Of a stretch of DNA of 37,951 nt, positions 24,173 to 32,851 are shown one piece after another. Each line of letters begins with the position of its first letter. Position 1 is the stretch's first letter. Origin of the DNA: Chrysochromulina tobinii (taxonomy: Eukaryota > Haptophyta > Prymnesiales > Chrysochromulinaceae); the NCBI GenBank assembly GCA_001275005.1, contig JWZX01002472.1, positions 1 through 37,951 on the forward strand, written 5' to 3'. The translations under genes and the position numbers were made by a program. The notes below the pieces were generated by a model. That model ran no database searches, was not told where the DNA came from, and saw only the letters and a list, made by a program, of their open reading frames with translations.

Positions 24173-25378
24173 ATGATCGACGTCAACGGCCAGACGGTCT
24201 CGCTGCTCAAGGGGCTGCCCCCGACCAAGACCAGCCACCATCACCGTGACTTCAAGACGGCCTTCGGCTCGGCGGCGCCATCCTTCATAAATTACTCCCT
24301 GCTCAAGCCCATGCCGCCAAAGGCGCACCAGATGCGGCCCAAGCGCCCAACGTCGGCGCCGAAGAGCGCAAGCTCGCAGCGCATTGATACAGAGGCCGAG
24401 CCTGGCGTAAAATCAGCCCGCGTCATACCTCGTATCACTCATGCCGCTCACCAAGCCAGCACGGTCGGTGTCGGCTATCGTCTCATGCCCATAAGGGTGA
24501 TCTACCCGGAGGAGGTGCCCACTCGCTCGCCTCGTGCGCCTGGCCCGCCCACGCTCACGACTGCGACGCGCATCCGCGAGAACGATCCGCGCCCGCCGCC
24601 GCCGCGTGCCGCCCGCCCCGATTCGACGAGCACGGCACGCGCAGGCCTTCATGCGCCGCGCCGGCAGCGGTTGCGTGCTGCCAAGGGGATGGAAGGTGCT
24701 GCGGCGCCGAGCGCGGCGGCCGCCGTCATCGAGTGGCGGCCAGCATCGAGTGACGGTGCGGCCGGACCGAGCGCTGCGCCCACGCCCGCTTCCAGCGCGT
24801 CTACTGCGCTGGCGCCGACGGCGCCGTGCCGGGCACCGACACCATGGGTGACCATTGGTGTTGAGGTACCTGCAGATGATCTGCTGTTCCACACCGAGCC
24901 TGGGCCCGCGCCACCGATGCAGCTCTCGCTGAGCGTGCTCGATGGGCTCTGCACGTGCTCGATGCACGTGCCGGAGGGTGGGACCCAGCGCACGCTGCTC
25001 CGCCCCTGGATCAACCTCTCGCTCAGCCTCTCCGACAGCGCCGTATCGAGCGCCCCTGGGCCTGAGGACGACGTGGCGGCGACGCATATTCAGGCACACT
25101 GGAGGGCCAGGGAGGCTCGGCGGGAGGCGGACGAGGAGCGCGCGCGCCTCGAGGCCCTCGAGTGCATCGAGCAGCAGGCGCTCGCGCATCTGCGCAAGCA
25201 ACTCGCGGGCAACTTGGCTGTCCTCGACCAGCTCCTCGATCACATGTGCCTCGAGGAGCTGGTCGAGGAGGAGGCGGCCGCGCTCACGATCCAGCGAAAT
25301 TACAAGCTCGGCGGGTTGAAGGCTACGAGCCCCGCGCGGAGCACGGAAAAGAAGAGGGGTGGGGGTGTGTCTCGCTGA
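24173..25378 (+). CDS. IQ-motif protein, hypothetical
   Basis: 401 aa from the first in-frame ATG with a protein-like start (MIDVNGQTVSLLKGLPPTKT). The frame is open further upstream, but that part lacks an ATG and looks non-coding. The N-terminal half is basic and Pro-rich (PPKAHQMRPKRPTSAPKSAS). A compact segment follows (LSLSVLDGLCTCSMHVPEGG). The C-terminal third is helical with two IQ-like motifs (AATHIQAHWRAREARREADE and AALTIQRNYKLGGLKA) around a Leu-rich coiled coil (NLAVLDQLLDHMCLEELVEE). It is probably a calmodulin- or centrin-binding structural protein; flagellar or cytoskeletal is possible but not shown. It carries a short GGCGCCGTGCCGG insert between GCGCCGAC and GCACCGAC at 24812-24840. 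Confidence 0.75.
   Translation: MIDVNGQTVSLLKGLPPTKTSHHHRDFKTAFGSAAPSFINYSLLKPMPPKAHQMRPKRPTSAPKSASSQRIDTEAEPGVKSARVIPRITHAAHQASTVGVGYRLMPIRVIYPEEVPTRSPRAPGPPTLTTATRIRENDPRPPPPRAARPDSTSTARAGLHAPRRQRLRAAKGMEGAAAPSAAAAVIEWRPASSDGAAGPSAAPTPASSASTALAPTAPCRAPTPWVTIGVEVPADDLLFHTEPGPAPPMQLSLSVLDGLCTCSMHVPEGGTQRTLLRPWINLSLSLSDSAVSSAPGPEDDVAATHIQAHWRAREARREADEERARLEALECIEQQALAHLRKQLAGNLAVLDQLLDHMCLEELVEEEAAALTIQRNYKLGGLKATSPARSTEKKRGGGVSR
24812..24840 (+). repeat. Short family-1 core between 8-bp direct repeats
   Basis: GCGCCGAC and GCACCGAC flank GGCGCCGTGCCGG; unit 21 bp, in frame (APTAPCRAPTP). Confidence 0.5.
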
Positions 25379-26206
25379 ACTTCGCTGCCGACGTGCTGTG
25401 TTGCCGCGCGACCCAAATATGTGCAAAGGAGAGTGGTTTAAAAGCAAAAAGGTGTTGACCCAAAGTACTACCTCTCGAGGACGCACCTCAATCCTCACCA
25501 AATAGCGAACAGAACCGTGAACCGGATGCCTCTTCGCTCTTGCCTGCACCATGGCCTGCACAGAGCCTTTGACCCGTCGCCGGACGCCGCGGTACACGCC
25601 CTCCATTGCGTTCCCGGAAAGCGAGTCGTGTTAAGAGAGCAGCCAGCAGGACACGCATCGTCGATCGTGGCGATTGGGGCGGGCGGGCGGCAGCGACGAG
25701 CAAGCCATTGGAGCGAGCACCGGGATCACCCTGTGTGCTGGGAGAGTGGGAGAGACCGACCTCAATCTAGCGAAATTGAGTACAAGCCCGTACTAAGCCC
25801 GAGCAAGCGAGTGCGAGATGTACTCAGTACTTGTGTTGACCGAGGGGTGCGGAGCCGTCCGTTGAGTCGGTGGTGTGTTGAGTGCGGGGGGACCGCGATG
25901 AAACTGAATCACTGACTGACTGGACGAGAGCACGAGACTTCAAAACTGACTTTAATCTTTATGATGTACATGTAGAGTTGAGTGCTGGGCTGCGGCTCTG
26001 GGAGCGGTCAGTTGAGGGGCGGGAGTCACACATTGGATGAGTTAATGTTCGTGCCAGGTTGAGGGTTCGGGTTCGTTTTAGGTTACAATGAACGCCTCGC
26101 GGTAATCAGTCAATCAGGAGTTGCAACTTGCAAGTTCTTCTCCTGGGACCCCGACGCGTCGGAAGTTCGGAACGAGCATCGAGGCCCGAGGTAGCCACGG
26201 CACCAC
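25379..26206. other. Intergenic, no supported gene
   Basis: 0.8 kb between two plus-strand genes, AT-richer toward 26000. TGTACTCAGTAC at 25819-25830 recurs inverted at 37664-37675. No gene or array is seen. Confidence 0.45.
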
Positions 26207-27767
26207 ATGTCGGTCACCAGCCTAAGCGCAACCTTGCCACGCCCTACGAGCCCCACCCTATTCAACGGCACGCTCTGGGGCTCGGTCGAGTTCGAGCGCA
26301 AGGAGAAGCGCCTTCCGGGGTACGAGGAGGTGATGGATCGCATGAACGCAAAGTGTGGACGGCGCATCCAGTCGGCTGCGGTCATGCTGGACCGCGACGT
26401 CGAAAGAATCGAAAGAGGCGAGAAGTTCGCATGCAAGCTTGCGGATAAGCGTAAGGCTGATCTCAGCTCGATGGAGCTGCTCGACCACATGCGGCAGAGT
26501 ACCGCTCGCTCGGCGCGGAGGACGCTCCTCAGGTCGCGCGACGGTCGCGTGGCCGGCAACTCGCGGTCGCCCACGCTGCGGACCTCGCAGACCGACCAGC
26601 AGCTCTCCGAAGCCATCCGCGAGACGGCGCGAGAGAGCCTCCGTAAGGACGAGTTACGGAAGAGGCAAGAGTGGGCCCAGCGCGCCGTCGACCTTGTGAG
26701 TGCTGCCCGCCACAGGCACAATGCGCCTTCCTTGTGTCCCCATCCCACCGCCACCGCCCCGCCCCGCCCTGCTCGTCACCTCGCGCGTTGTGCAGGCGGA
26801 GCTGCGTGCGTCGGAGCTCGAGTTCCAGCGGCAGATGGCGGAGGCGCGTAAGGAGATGGCAGCGCAGCAAGAGCGCGAGCAGATGCAGCGCAGGGTCGAG
26901 ATCGAAGAGGCGCGCAAGCGAGGCCAGGTGATGGCCACTGATCACCTTCGTTAGCCTCTGATGGCCTCAGAGGCCCCCTGATTGCATCTGACGGAACGCC
27001 CGCGCCCTCGAGGCCTGCTGACGGCAGCAGGACAACTCGTCCTAGCGGGAGGCCTCTAATGGCGTCTGATGGCGTCTGATGGCGTCTGATGGCGTCTGAT
27101 GGCCTCTAATGGCGTCTGATGGCGTCTGATGGCGTCTGATGGCGTCTGATGGCGTCTGATGGCCTCTGATGGCCTCTGATGGCCTCTGATGGCCTCTGAT
27201 GGCCTCTGATGGCAGCTGACTGTATCTCCGTGCTCGCGAGGGTAGCTGGACAACTCGACCGAGCGCGAGGCTGAGCGTATGGTCGTCGAGAAGAAGCGGC
27301 AGGAGCACTCGATGGTGCTCAAAGAGGCGATGGACGCTCGTCTCAGGGAGAAGGAGGCGCGCGAGCTAGCACGCAAGGAGCGCTCTGTGGCCGAGGCGGT
27401 CGCGCGCGAGGCCGCCGACGCGGTGCGCCGTCGCGAGCGCGAGAGCCTCAGGCTGATCACCGCGTCCAACCGGGCAGCAGAGCTAGCGCGGGCGTCGGAA
27501 AAGGTGTGGCTGGAGGCGCAGGCGGCGGCGTCGAGCGCCGAAGCAGAGCTGCTCAAAAAGCGCCAGGCACTGAGCATCCTTTATGGCGACGAGCCCCGCC
27601 CCGTCGATTCGCTCCTGGCCATCGACAAGCTCAAGAAGCGCCTCGACGAGAAGCGGACGCGCGAGGCGAGCGCCAAACAAGGCCTCGAGATGGCGACCGC
27701 GGCGGCGGCGGCGGCAGAGAGGAAGGCGGAAGAGGCAGTGGGCGTGGCGAAGACGCCCCGCCACTAA
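26207..27767 (+). CDS. Coiled-coil protein, three exons
   Basis: Exons 26207-26695, 26796-26927 and 27246-27767 give 380 aa. Both introns are phase 0. Intron 1 is ordinary (CTT|GTGAGT to GTTGTGCAG); intron 2 is a 318-bp decamer array. Exon joins keep one long Arg/Glu/Ala coiled coil: RKRQEWAQRAVDL|AELRASELEFQRQ and EEARKRGQ|LDNSTEREAER. The N-terminus (MSVTSLSATLPRPTSPTLFN, then GTLWGSVEFERKEKRLPGYE) is globular-looking. The last 120 residues include a break (LSILYGDEPRPVDSLLAIDK) and a basic-Ala tail. It resembles axonemal or cytoskeletal coiled-coil proteins in style, but I cannot name it. Confidence 0.77.
26928..27245 (+). repeat. Coiled-coil gene intron 2: sixteen decamers between copied exon starts
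   Basis: 27051-27210 is sixteen tandem decamers of GGC(G/C)TCTGAT or GGCCTCTAAT. Before them (27023-27053) is a copy of the exon 3 start with its acceptor (GGCAGCAGGACAACTCG), which now carries a stop; the real copy is at 27241-27271 (GGTAGCTGGACAACTCG). The exon end GCGAGGCCAG also resembles the acceptor GCGAGGGTAG. Confidence 0.88.
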
Positions 27768-28018
27768 GAGCGTCGCCACGGGCACCCTCGCGGCCGAAGA
27801 GTCGAGCGACACACGAGAAACATTCTGACGTTACGAAAGGGGGTCAGAATCGAGTTGAACGGCACAGAGCCCTGCGCAGATCCCATACGCCATGAGGACG
27901 TGTCCAGGCCAGGTCTCCAGGGCGTGACGTACTGTGCTCTTGTGCAACGCGAGGGCTGTGGGCTTGCAAAAACGTACTTGAAACTAAAACTGGAACTTTG
28001 TGAGCTGCCTGGAGAGGA

Positions 28019-29653
28019 ATGGCAGGGGTGGAGGTAGTCGTCACGCGCAACGTGGATGAGCGCATCGCTACGGCCCACCAGCGGAACTGCTGCGGCCATA
28101 TCGTGATTGCTATTGCGCAGATGCTGTATCGCCCACTGGATCCGTCTCCGGACATCGCTCTCGAGAACGTGGCCAATGAGCCCGGACTGACAGCGCTTAT
28201 GGATGCTTCTGTGCACGGCGAGGCCGCAGTGGTTCGCAAGCTGCTGCAGAGCGGTGCGAGTGTGGGTCTCGTAAACCACTACGGTCGCAACGCCCTCATC
28301 CTGGCCACCATGGCAGGGCAGCGTGACATCGTGGCGTTGCTGCTTGCAGTCGATGCACCGATTGATGCAGTCGATGCGTGGGATCGGGACGCTCTGGGCT
28401 GGGCTGAGACCCGGGGGCACTTCCACATCGCCGAACTGCTCCGCGCGAAGGCGGACGCGCGACGAGCCGATCAGATACGGCGCCTCGGACGCCCGCAGCC
28501 TGGAGCCGCTGCACAAAACTCTGCTGCTTCTGCCGCCAAGCCGTCGTTATCGAAGCCTCAAGCCCTGCGGCAGCAGCAGCAGCGGCCGCAGCAGCAGGCT
28601 CCGTCGCCGTCGCCGCCGTCGCAGCAGCCGCAGCAGCCACCGCCGTCACCGCCGCCGCAGCAGCAGCCACCGCCGCCGTCGCCGCCACCGCCACCGCCGC
28701 CGCCGCCGCCGCCGCAGCAGCAGCAGCAAGAGCACCAGCAGCAGTTGCTGCCGCCACCGCCGCAGCCACCGCAGCCACCGCCGCCGCCGCCGCAGCAGCG
28801 GCAGCAGCATCAGCGGCCGCAGCAGCAGCGGCCGCAGCAGCAGCAGCAGCGGCGGCGGCAACAGCAGCAACGGCCGCAGCCGCAGCCACATGCACTTGAG
28901 GGCAGCAGCAGCAGCAGCAGCCTCGCTGCCGTCGGCGACGGTGCCGGCGGTGGCCTCAGAGGGGCCTTAAAGCCGTCGACCAAGGGGTTACACCACGGCG
29001 GTGCCCAGGACGGCGCGAACCCGCCTGCACCAGCTGACGAGGAGTTCCCCACAGCTGGCGTGGATTTCCCCACAGTGGAGGAGCCATCGGTGCCTGGACG
29101 CCCAGGACAGCGCTCGAGCTGGGTGAGGGGCGTGCTCTCGTCACGTGGCGCCGTCCTGGGCGCTGGGATCTTCTCATCTCGTTCGATCTCGTCTCGCCTT
29201 CGATCGGCCCCTCCGAGAGCGCACCCCAGCCAGCAGCATTCACATTCACACTCAAGCCAGCAGCCAGCTGCAGGCGGTACCGGTACACAGCCTAGTGGGC
29301 CATCATCGGCACCGCCCACAGGGCAGTGGGCATTTCAAGGACTGTTCGACGGGTTACTCGGTCGGCCCGCTATTCTGGACACGCCGCACTTTAGCCCCGC
29401 CGCGCCCTCACCCTCCAAGCTGCGCTTCTCTCCCGAGGCACTCGCAGCCGACGAGGCGGCTGCGGCGGTGCGCGCCGCCACCTCGCAACTGCCGAGTGCA
29501 GGCATGGGCTTCTTCGGGCAGAAGAAGGAAATCGTGTATGGCTGGGACGCCGAGCGGCCTGGCTGGGAATGGGGTCCCGAGCGTATCACCAGCGCTTCCG
29601 ACGTAGAGGCGCTCTACTACGACAAGCCGCCAGCAATAATAGTAGGAAAGTAG
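28019..29653 (+). CDS. Ankyrin-repeat protein with Pro/Gln low-complexity linker
   Basis: 544 aa in one exon. Residues about 55-150 hold three ankyrin repeats: GLTALMDASVHGEAAVVRKL, then GRNALILATMAGQRDIVALL, then DRDALGWAETRGHFHIAELL. These are protein-binding helices. Residues 180-305 are almost only Pro, Gln, Arg and His, from a CAG/CCG-rich run at about 28565-28895 that is prone to slippage. A Ser-rich part follows (SSRGAVLGAGIFSSRSISSR). The end looks folded (KKEIVYGWDAERPGWEWGPE, then ITSASDVEALYYDKP). The function is unknown; it is probably an adaptor. A family-3 micro-insertion lies at 29228-29263. Confidence 0.8.
   Translation: MAGVEVVVTRNVDERIATAHQRNCCGHIVIAIAQMLYRPLDPSPDIALENVANEPGLTALMDASVHGEAAVVRKLLQSGASVGLVNHYGRNALILATMAGQRDIVALLLAVDAPIDAVDAWDRDALGWAETRGHFHIAELLRAKADARRADQIRRLGRPQPGAAAQNSAASAAKPSLSKPQALRQQQQRPQQQAPSPSPPSQQPQQPPPSPPPQQQPPPPSPPPPPPPPPPPQQQQQEHQQQLLPPPPQPPQPPPPPPQQRQQHQRPQQQRPQQQQQRRRQQQQRPQPQPHALEGSSSSSSLAAVGDGAGGGLRGALKPSTKGLHHGGAQDGANPPAPADEEFPTAGVDFPTVEEPSVPGRPGQRSSWVRGVLSSRGAVLGAGIFSSRSISSRLRSAPPRAHPSQQHSHSHSSQQPAAGGTGTQPSGPSSAPPTGQWAFQGLFDGLLGRPAILDTPHFSPAAPSPSKLRFSPEALAADEAAAAVRAATSQLPSAGMGFFGQKKEIVYGWDAERPGWEWGPERITSASDVEALYYDKPPAIIVGK
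28565..28895 (+). repeat. CAG/CCG-rich low-complexity coding repeat
   Basis: An imperfect run of CAG, CCG and CCA codons encodes mixed poly-Gln/poly-Pro. All three registers are open on both strands here, which explains several shadow frames. Confidence 0.85.
29228..29263 (+). repeat. Family-3 micro-insertion with 9-bp flanking repeat
   Basis: AGCCAGCAG (29228-29236 and 29255-29263) flanks CATTCACATTCACACTCA; unit 27 bp, in frame (SQQHSHSHSSQQP). The insert matches the reverse complement of the one at 21846-21909. Confidence 0.65.
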
Positions 29654-30031
29654 GGCGCAGGGATAGTGGACACAGCGCCCCGATCCTCTTTCCGTTCGGG
29701 GACGAGGACGGATCATGGTATAGGTTGCTCGACTACATGTAGCTTGTAGAATCACTTGACGGATGTGCAGCGCCAAGTGTGTGCGTAATCGGTGAGCACT
29801 GTGCTCTCCGCTCCGGCTTGAAAATAATGCGAACACCAACCCGCGCGGCGAAAACCGTAAACCCGCGAAATAACGCGTCGCTCGGCACGCGGGGTCTGGG
29901 CGTTCGCGACGGTCGCGCGCGCTTACTCGTCGCGTCGACACGAGGGTCAGGATGGGCAACGCACCGCCGAGGCTACAGCTGCTGAGACGCTCCACATCAA
30001 ACCCATCCGATACCAATTTTCACGCCTCATC
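29654..30031. other. Intergenic (convergent), no gene seen
   Basis: 378 bp between the 3' ends of the ankyrin and membrane-protein genes. No RNA gene or array is recognised. Confidence 0.5.
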
Positions 30032-31171
30032 CTACCGCTTCCGGCGCTGGCTGAGCCCTGGAGGTGCTTGCGCGCCCAGCCCTTGGACGAGATACACGAT
30101 GGCCACGAGGAGGGCTGTGTAAAAGGCGGCGGTGGTATTGGCCTCAAATCGGAATGTGTCCGGCAGGCTCTCGATGCCCTCGACGAGCACCTCCTGGGCG
30201 CGCACTTGGGCGTTGCCGCAGCCGTCGAGCAGGCCAATGGAGGCGGCACACAAAAGGTTGAGTCGCCGAGCGGAGCGCCTCCCAAGCTCGCCTCGCCGCG
30301 CGGCGGTGTACAGTTCGATTTGGATCGGAGAGAGAAGCAGTGCGATGTAGACTCCGAAGAGCGCGCGCGCAAGATAAGTGACGGGCAGCTCGGCCTCGTA
30401 CACGGCGAGCGGCGAGATCGGCGAGAGCGCGAACGCACCGCCGACGACGAGGCTTGCGATTGCGCTCGACCTGTAGAATAAGTCAAGAGGCGAGTCCGCT
30501 GCTGCCGCTGGGGCGATGGCTCGAGACTTGCCCCTCTGAGCTGGGGCGGAAGTGTCCTGTCCTAGCAAGCTGCGAGTGTCGGATGCCGCGAGCGCGCTCA
30601 GCTCGTCGGTCGAAATCTCGCGCAGCAGTGGTCGCAGCACTGACACTGCGCTGGCCCCGCACAGAGCGAGCACGACTGCTAATCCAGCGGGGTCCACGAC
30701 GGTCAGCCCCGTCGAGGCTGCAGCCACGCACGCCCCGAGCGCACCGCCTGCCGCGAGCACGACCGACGCTGAGAGGCGCGCGCGCGTCTCGACGGCCGCC
30801 TCATCCAGCGTACTCGAGGCGAGCAACTGAAGCAAAGCGGCTTCGAGGGGCATCAGCGTCGCGGCCAGCTGCAAAAAGCCAGCAGCAGGCTGCTGAACTC
30901 CGTATGTGCCGGCCACGTCTAGTGCAAATACGTGAAGTGCCACTTCGCTCGGGTTCAGCAGCAACGGCGCCGCGACGACCAACCAACTGACAGCACACCC
31001 TTGCAGCCAGTTTTTTTCGAGGTTGCTTGGCTTGGGCGGCGAGTAGCTCATGCGAATGTGGGTGCTCCGTGAGATGATTGGTGGTCTCGGCCGGGGCCAA
31101 CTGCAGCTACCAAGCGCAGCGCCGGACTGCGCGAGCAGCGCCATCATAAGAACCAAGCGCCGCGCGAGCAT
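30032..31171 (-). CDS. Multi-pass membrane protein with internal duplication, hypothetical
   Basis: 379 aa from the first ATG at 31171 (MLARRLVLMMALLAQSGAAL, a signal-peptide-like start). A Pro-rich spacer follows, then about six hydrophobic helices in two similar halves of some 90 residues. Half one has VSWLVVAAPLLLNPSEVALH and LQLAATLMPLEAALLQLLAS. Half two has IASLVVGGAFALSPISPLAV and FGVYIALLLSPIQIELYTAA. Between them is a Ser/Ala linker around LGQDTSAPAQRGKSRA. The signal peptide followed by SRSTHIRMSYSPPK could be a bipartite plastid presequence, but this is inference. I do not recognise the family. It is divergent from the PP2C gene, with 135 bp between starts. Confidence 0.72.
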   Translation of the reverse strand: MLARRLVLMMALLAQSGAALGSCSWPRPRPPIISRSTHIRMSYSPPKPSNLEKNWLQGCAVSWLVVAAPLLLNPSEVALHVFALDVAGTYGVQQPAAGFLQLAATLMPLEAALLQLLASSTLDEAAVETRARLSASVVLAAGGALGACVAAASTGLTVVDPAGLAVVLALCGASAVSVLRPLLREISTDELSALAASDTRSLLGQDTSAPAQRGKSRAIAPAAAADSPLDLFYRSSAIASLVVGGAFALSPISPLAVYEAELPVTYLARALFGVYIALLLSPIQIELYTAARRGELGRRSARRLNLLCAASIGLLDGCGNAQVRAQEVLVEGIESLPDTFRFEANTTAAFYTALLVAIVYLVQGLGAQAPPGLSQRRKR

Positions 31172-31306
31172 CCTTGTACGGTCCAAACGCGGCGGCGCGC
31201 GGCCGGCAGGGTCCTCCTCGCACCGTACATTCTTTCCGTGTTTTTGTTCACAGTCTTCCCACCCTGCACTCTCGCCAATCTCCCCGCCAATTCCTCGACT
31301 TCTTTC

Positions 31307-32467
31307 ATGGAATCAGTCCTACATGTAGTCGCGAGCCCGCCAGTGGGACCAATCGGCGGCCTGCTGTCGCTACTTGGCCTCTGTGCAGTTCCCGATGACG
31401 AACATCTACTCCATCGTGCCTACAAGAAGGCTCTTCGCGCCGATCCATCCAAGGCCAGTGAATTACGCGCTGCGATGAATGCGCTGGCGACACCAGACTC
31501 GCGTGCTGAGTTCCTCCGCCAGCAGTCCGCTGCAGTTCGTGCGCTGGCCATTACGCAGGCCAAGACGCCGCGCGGCAGGGTGCAGATTACTGGCGGCGAA
31601 GCTGCCTCGCCAGAGCTGGTGTGCGCCTATGGTCACGCGTCTCTTCAGGGACGAAGGTCCTCGATGGAGGACGAGGTGCTGCTCGCTCCTCTCGGCGGAG
31701 GTCGCCACGCGTACGGCGTCTTCGATGGCCATGGTGGCCCTCGTGCTGCTCGCATGCTCCGCCGCCACCTGCCCGATGCCCTCCGCAAGCGAGCGTCGGC
31801 CAGCGCCGAGAGTCTCAAAGCGGCCTTCGAAGAGGTCGATGCAGCCATTTGCGCTCGATCCTCGGCGGACGGTTGGGATGATGGTTCGACCGCCCTTGTG
31901 GCCATCATTGGCTCCGGCCCACCAGGCACGAGCTCTGAGAGCCAGTCCACGACCGTGACGCTGCTGCAGGTCGGCGATTGCGACGCCATCTTGTGTCATG
32001 TGCCAACAGGCTCACTTCTTGGGGAGGCGCCGCTGCTGACACGCCATCGGCCCAACGAGCCCTCTGAGGCGCAACGGCTGGCTGCGCTCGGCGTGACAGT
32101 GAGTGCCACGGGGCGAGTTGCCGGCCTCGCCGTCTCGCGCGCCTTCGGCGACGTCAGCTTCAAGTCCAGTGCGCAGCCCTACCTGATCGCCACCCCCGAC
32201 GTGGTCACGCGTGTGCTCCGGCCTGAAGAAGCCTCTGGTACCGTCCTCGTGCTCGCGTGCGACGGCTTGTGGGACTTTGTGAGCCCCGCAGAGGCGTGCA
32301 GTCTCCTTGCCGCCGCACTCGAGCCCTCAGACGCCTCAGGCGCCTCGGCGTGGCATGCGGACGCTCTCAAAGGTGCTGCACTCCGATTGGCAGACGCTGC
32401 GCTCGACAAGGGCGGCGATGATAATGTGAGTGTAGTGGTGGTGCCTTTGGCTCTGCGCTGTGCTTGA
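31307..32467 (+). CDS. PP2C protein phosphatase with J-like N-terminal domain
   Basis: 386 aa from the first ATG in frame (MESVLHVVASPPVG). Residues about 20-80 look like a degenerate DnaJ domain (AYKKALRADPSKASELRAAM, then NALATPDSRAEF) without the HPD tripeptide, so Hsp70 stimulation is unlikely. Residues about 105-385 are a PPM/PP2C Ser/Thr phosphatase with the metal-site motifs RRSSMEDE, YGVFDGHGG, DDGSTALVAII, LQVGDCDA, LAVSRAFGD, VLACDGLWDFVS and GGDDNVSVVVV. All Mn/Mg-binding aspartates of the core are present. The usual LTxDHKP reads LTRHRPNEP. It should be a Mg-dependent phosphatase, possibly in stress or signalling. The unusual part is the domain pairing. Confidence 0.88.
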   Translation: MESVLHVVASPPVGPIGGLLSLLGLCAVPDDEHLLHRAYKKALRADPSKASELRAAMNALATPDSRAEFLRQQSAAVRALAITQAKTPRGRVQITGGEAASPELVCAYGHASLQGRRSSMEDEVLLAPLGGGRHAYGVFDGHGGPRAARMLRRHLPDALRKRASASAESLKAAFEEVDAAICARSSADGWDDGSTALVAIIGSGPPGTSSESQSTTVTLLQVGDCDAILCHVPTGSLLGEAPLLTRHRPNEPSEAQRLAALGVTVSATGRVAGLAVSRAFGDVSFKSSAQPYLIATPDVVTRVLRPEEASGTVLVLACDGLWDFVSPAEACSLLAAALEPSDASGASAWHADALKGAALRLADAALDKGGDDNVSVVVVPLALRCA

Positions 32468-32851
32468 GGGGTACTGCCTAAGGCCTGGCACCCTTGCGCA
32501 CGGACACACTCTGAGCAAGGAGTGTTGCTTGCACTCTGGTCGCTCACGTGCTGACGCGTTGATAGAAGCGTGTGCGAGCGCCGGCGCCGGTCCGGCACAC
32601 TGGCGGGGCGCAGCACGTGCACGATGGTCGGGCGCACTGGCGCAGCACGATGGTCGAGCGCGAATCGCTGACCGCAAATGTCGCGCCGGGCGGCGCGCGG
32701 AATACAGCCGAAAACGTGGACCCCAAGGACGCCCCGGAATACACAAGAAGTGGCAGTGTTGCAAAAATCTCTTTACTCGCTACGGCTTCATATAAAGAAT
32801 AAAATTGCAAAAATTACAGAAGATGCAGCCGCAAAGTTTACATGATCTACA
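32468..32851. other. Intergenic (convergent), no gene seen
   Basis: 384 bp between the PP2C stop and the zinc-finger-like gene stop. It includes an AT-richer part around 32760-32840, likely both 3' ends. Confidence 0.5.

Noticed and set aside
27051-27210. Regular array resembling a CRISPR
   Set aside because: Units are 10 bp in direct tandem with no spacers, inside an intron of a eukaryotic gene.
28296-28895. Minus-strand poly-Ala frame opposite the ankyrin gene
   Set aside because: It is the reverse complement of the CAG/CCG run and has no independent support.
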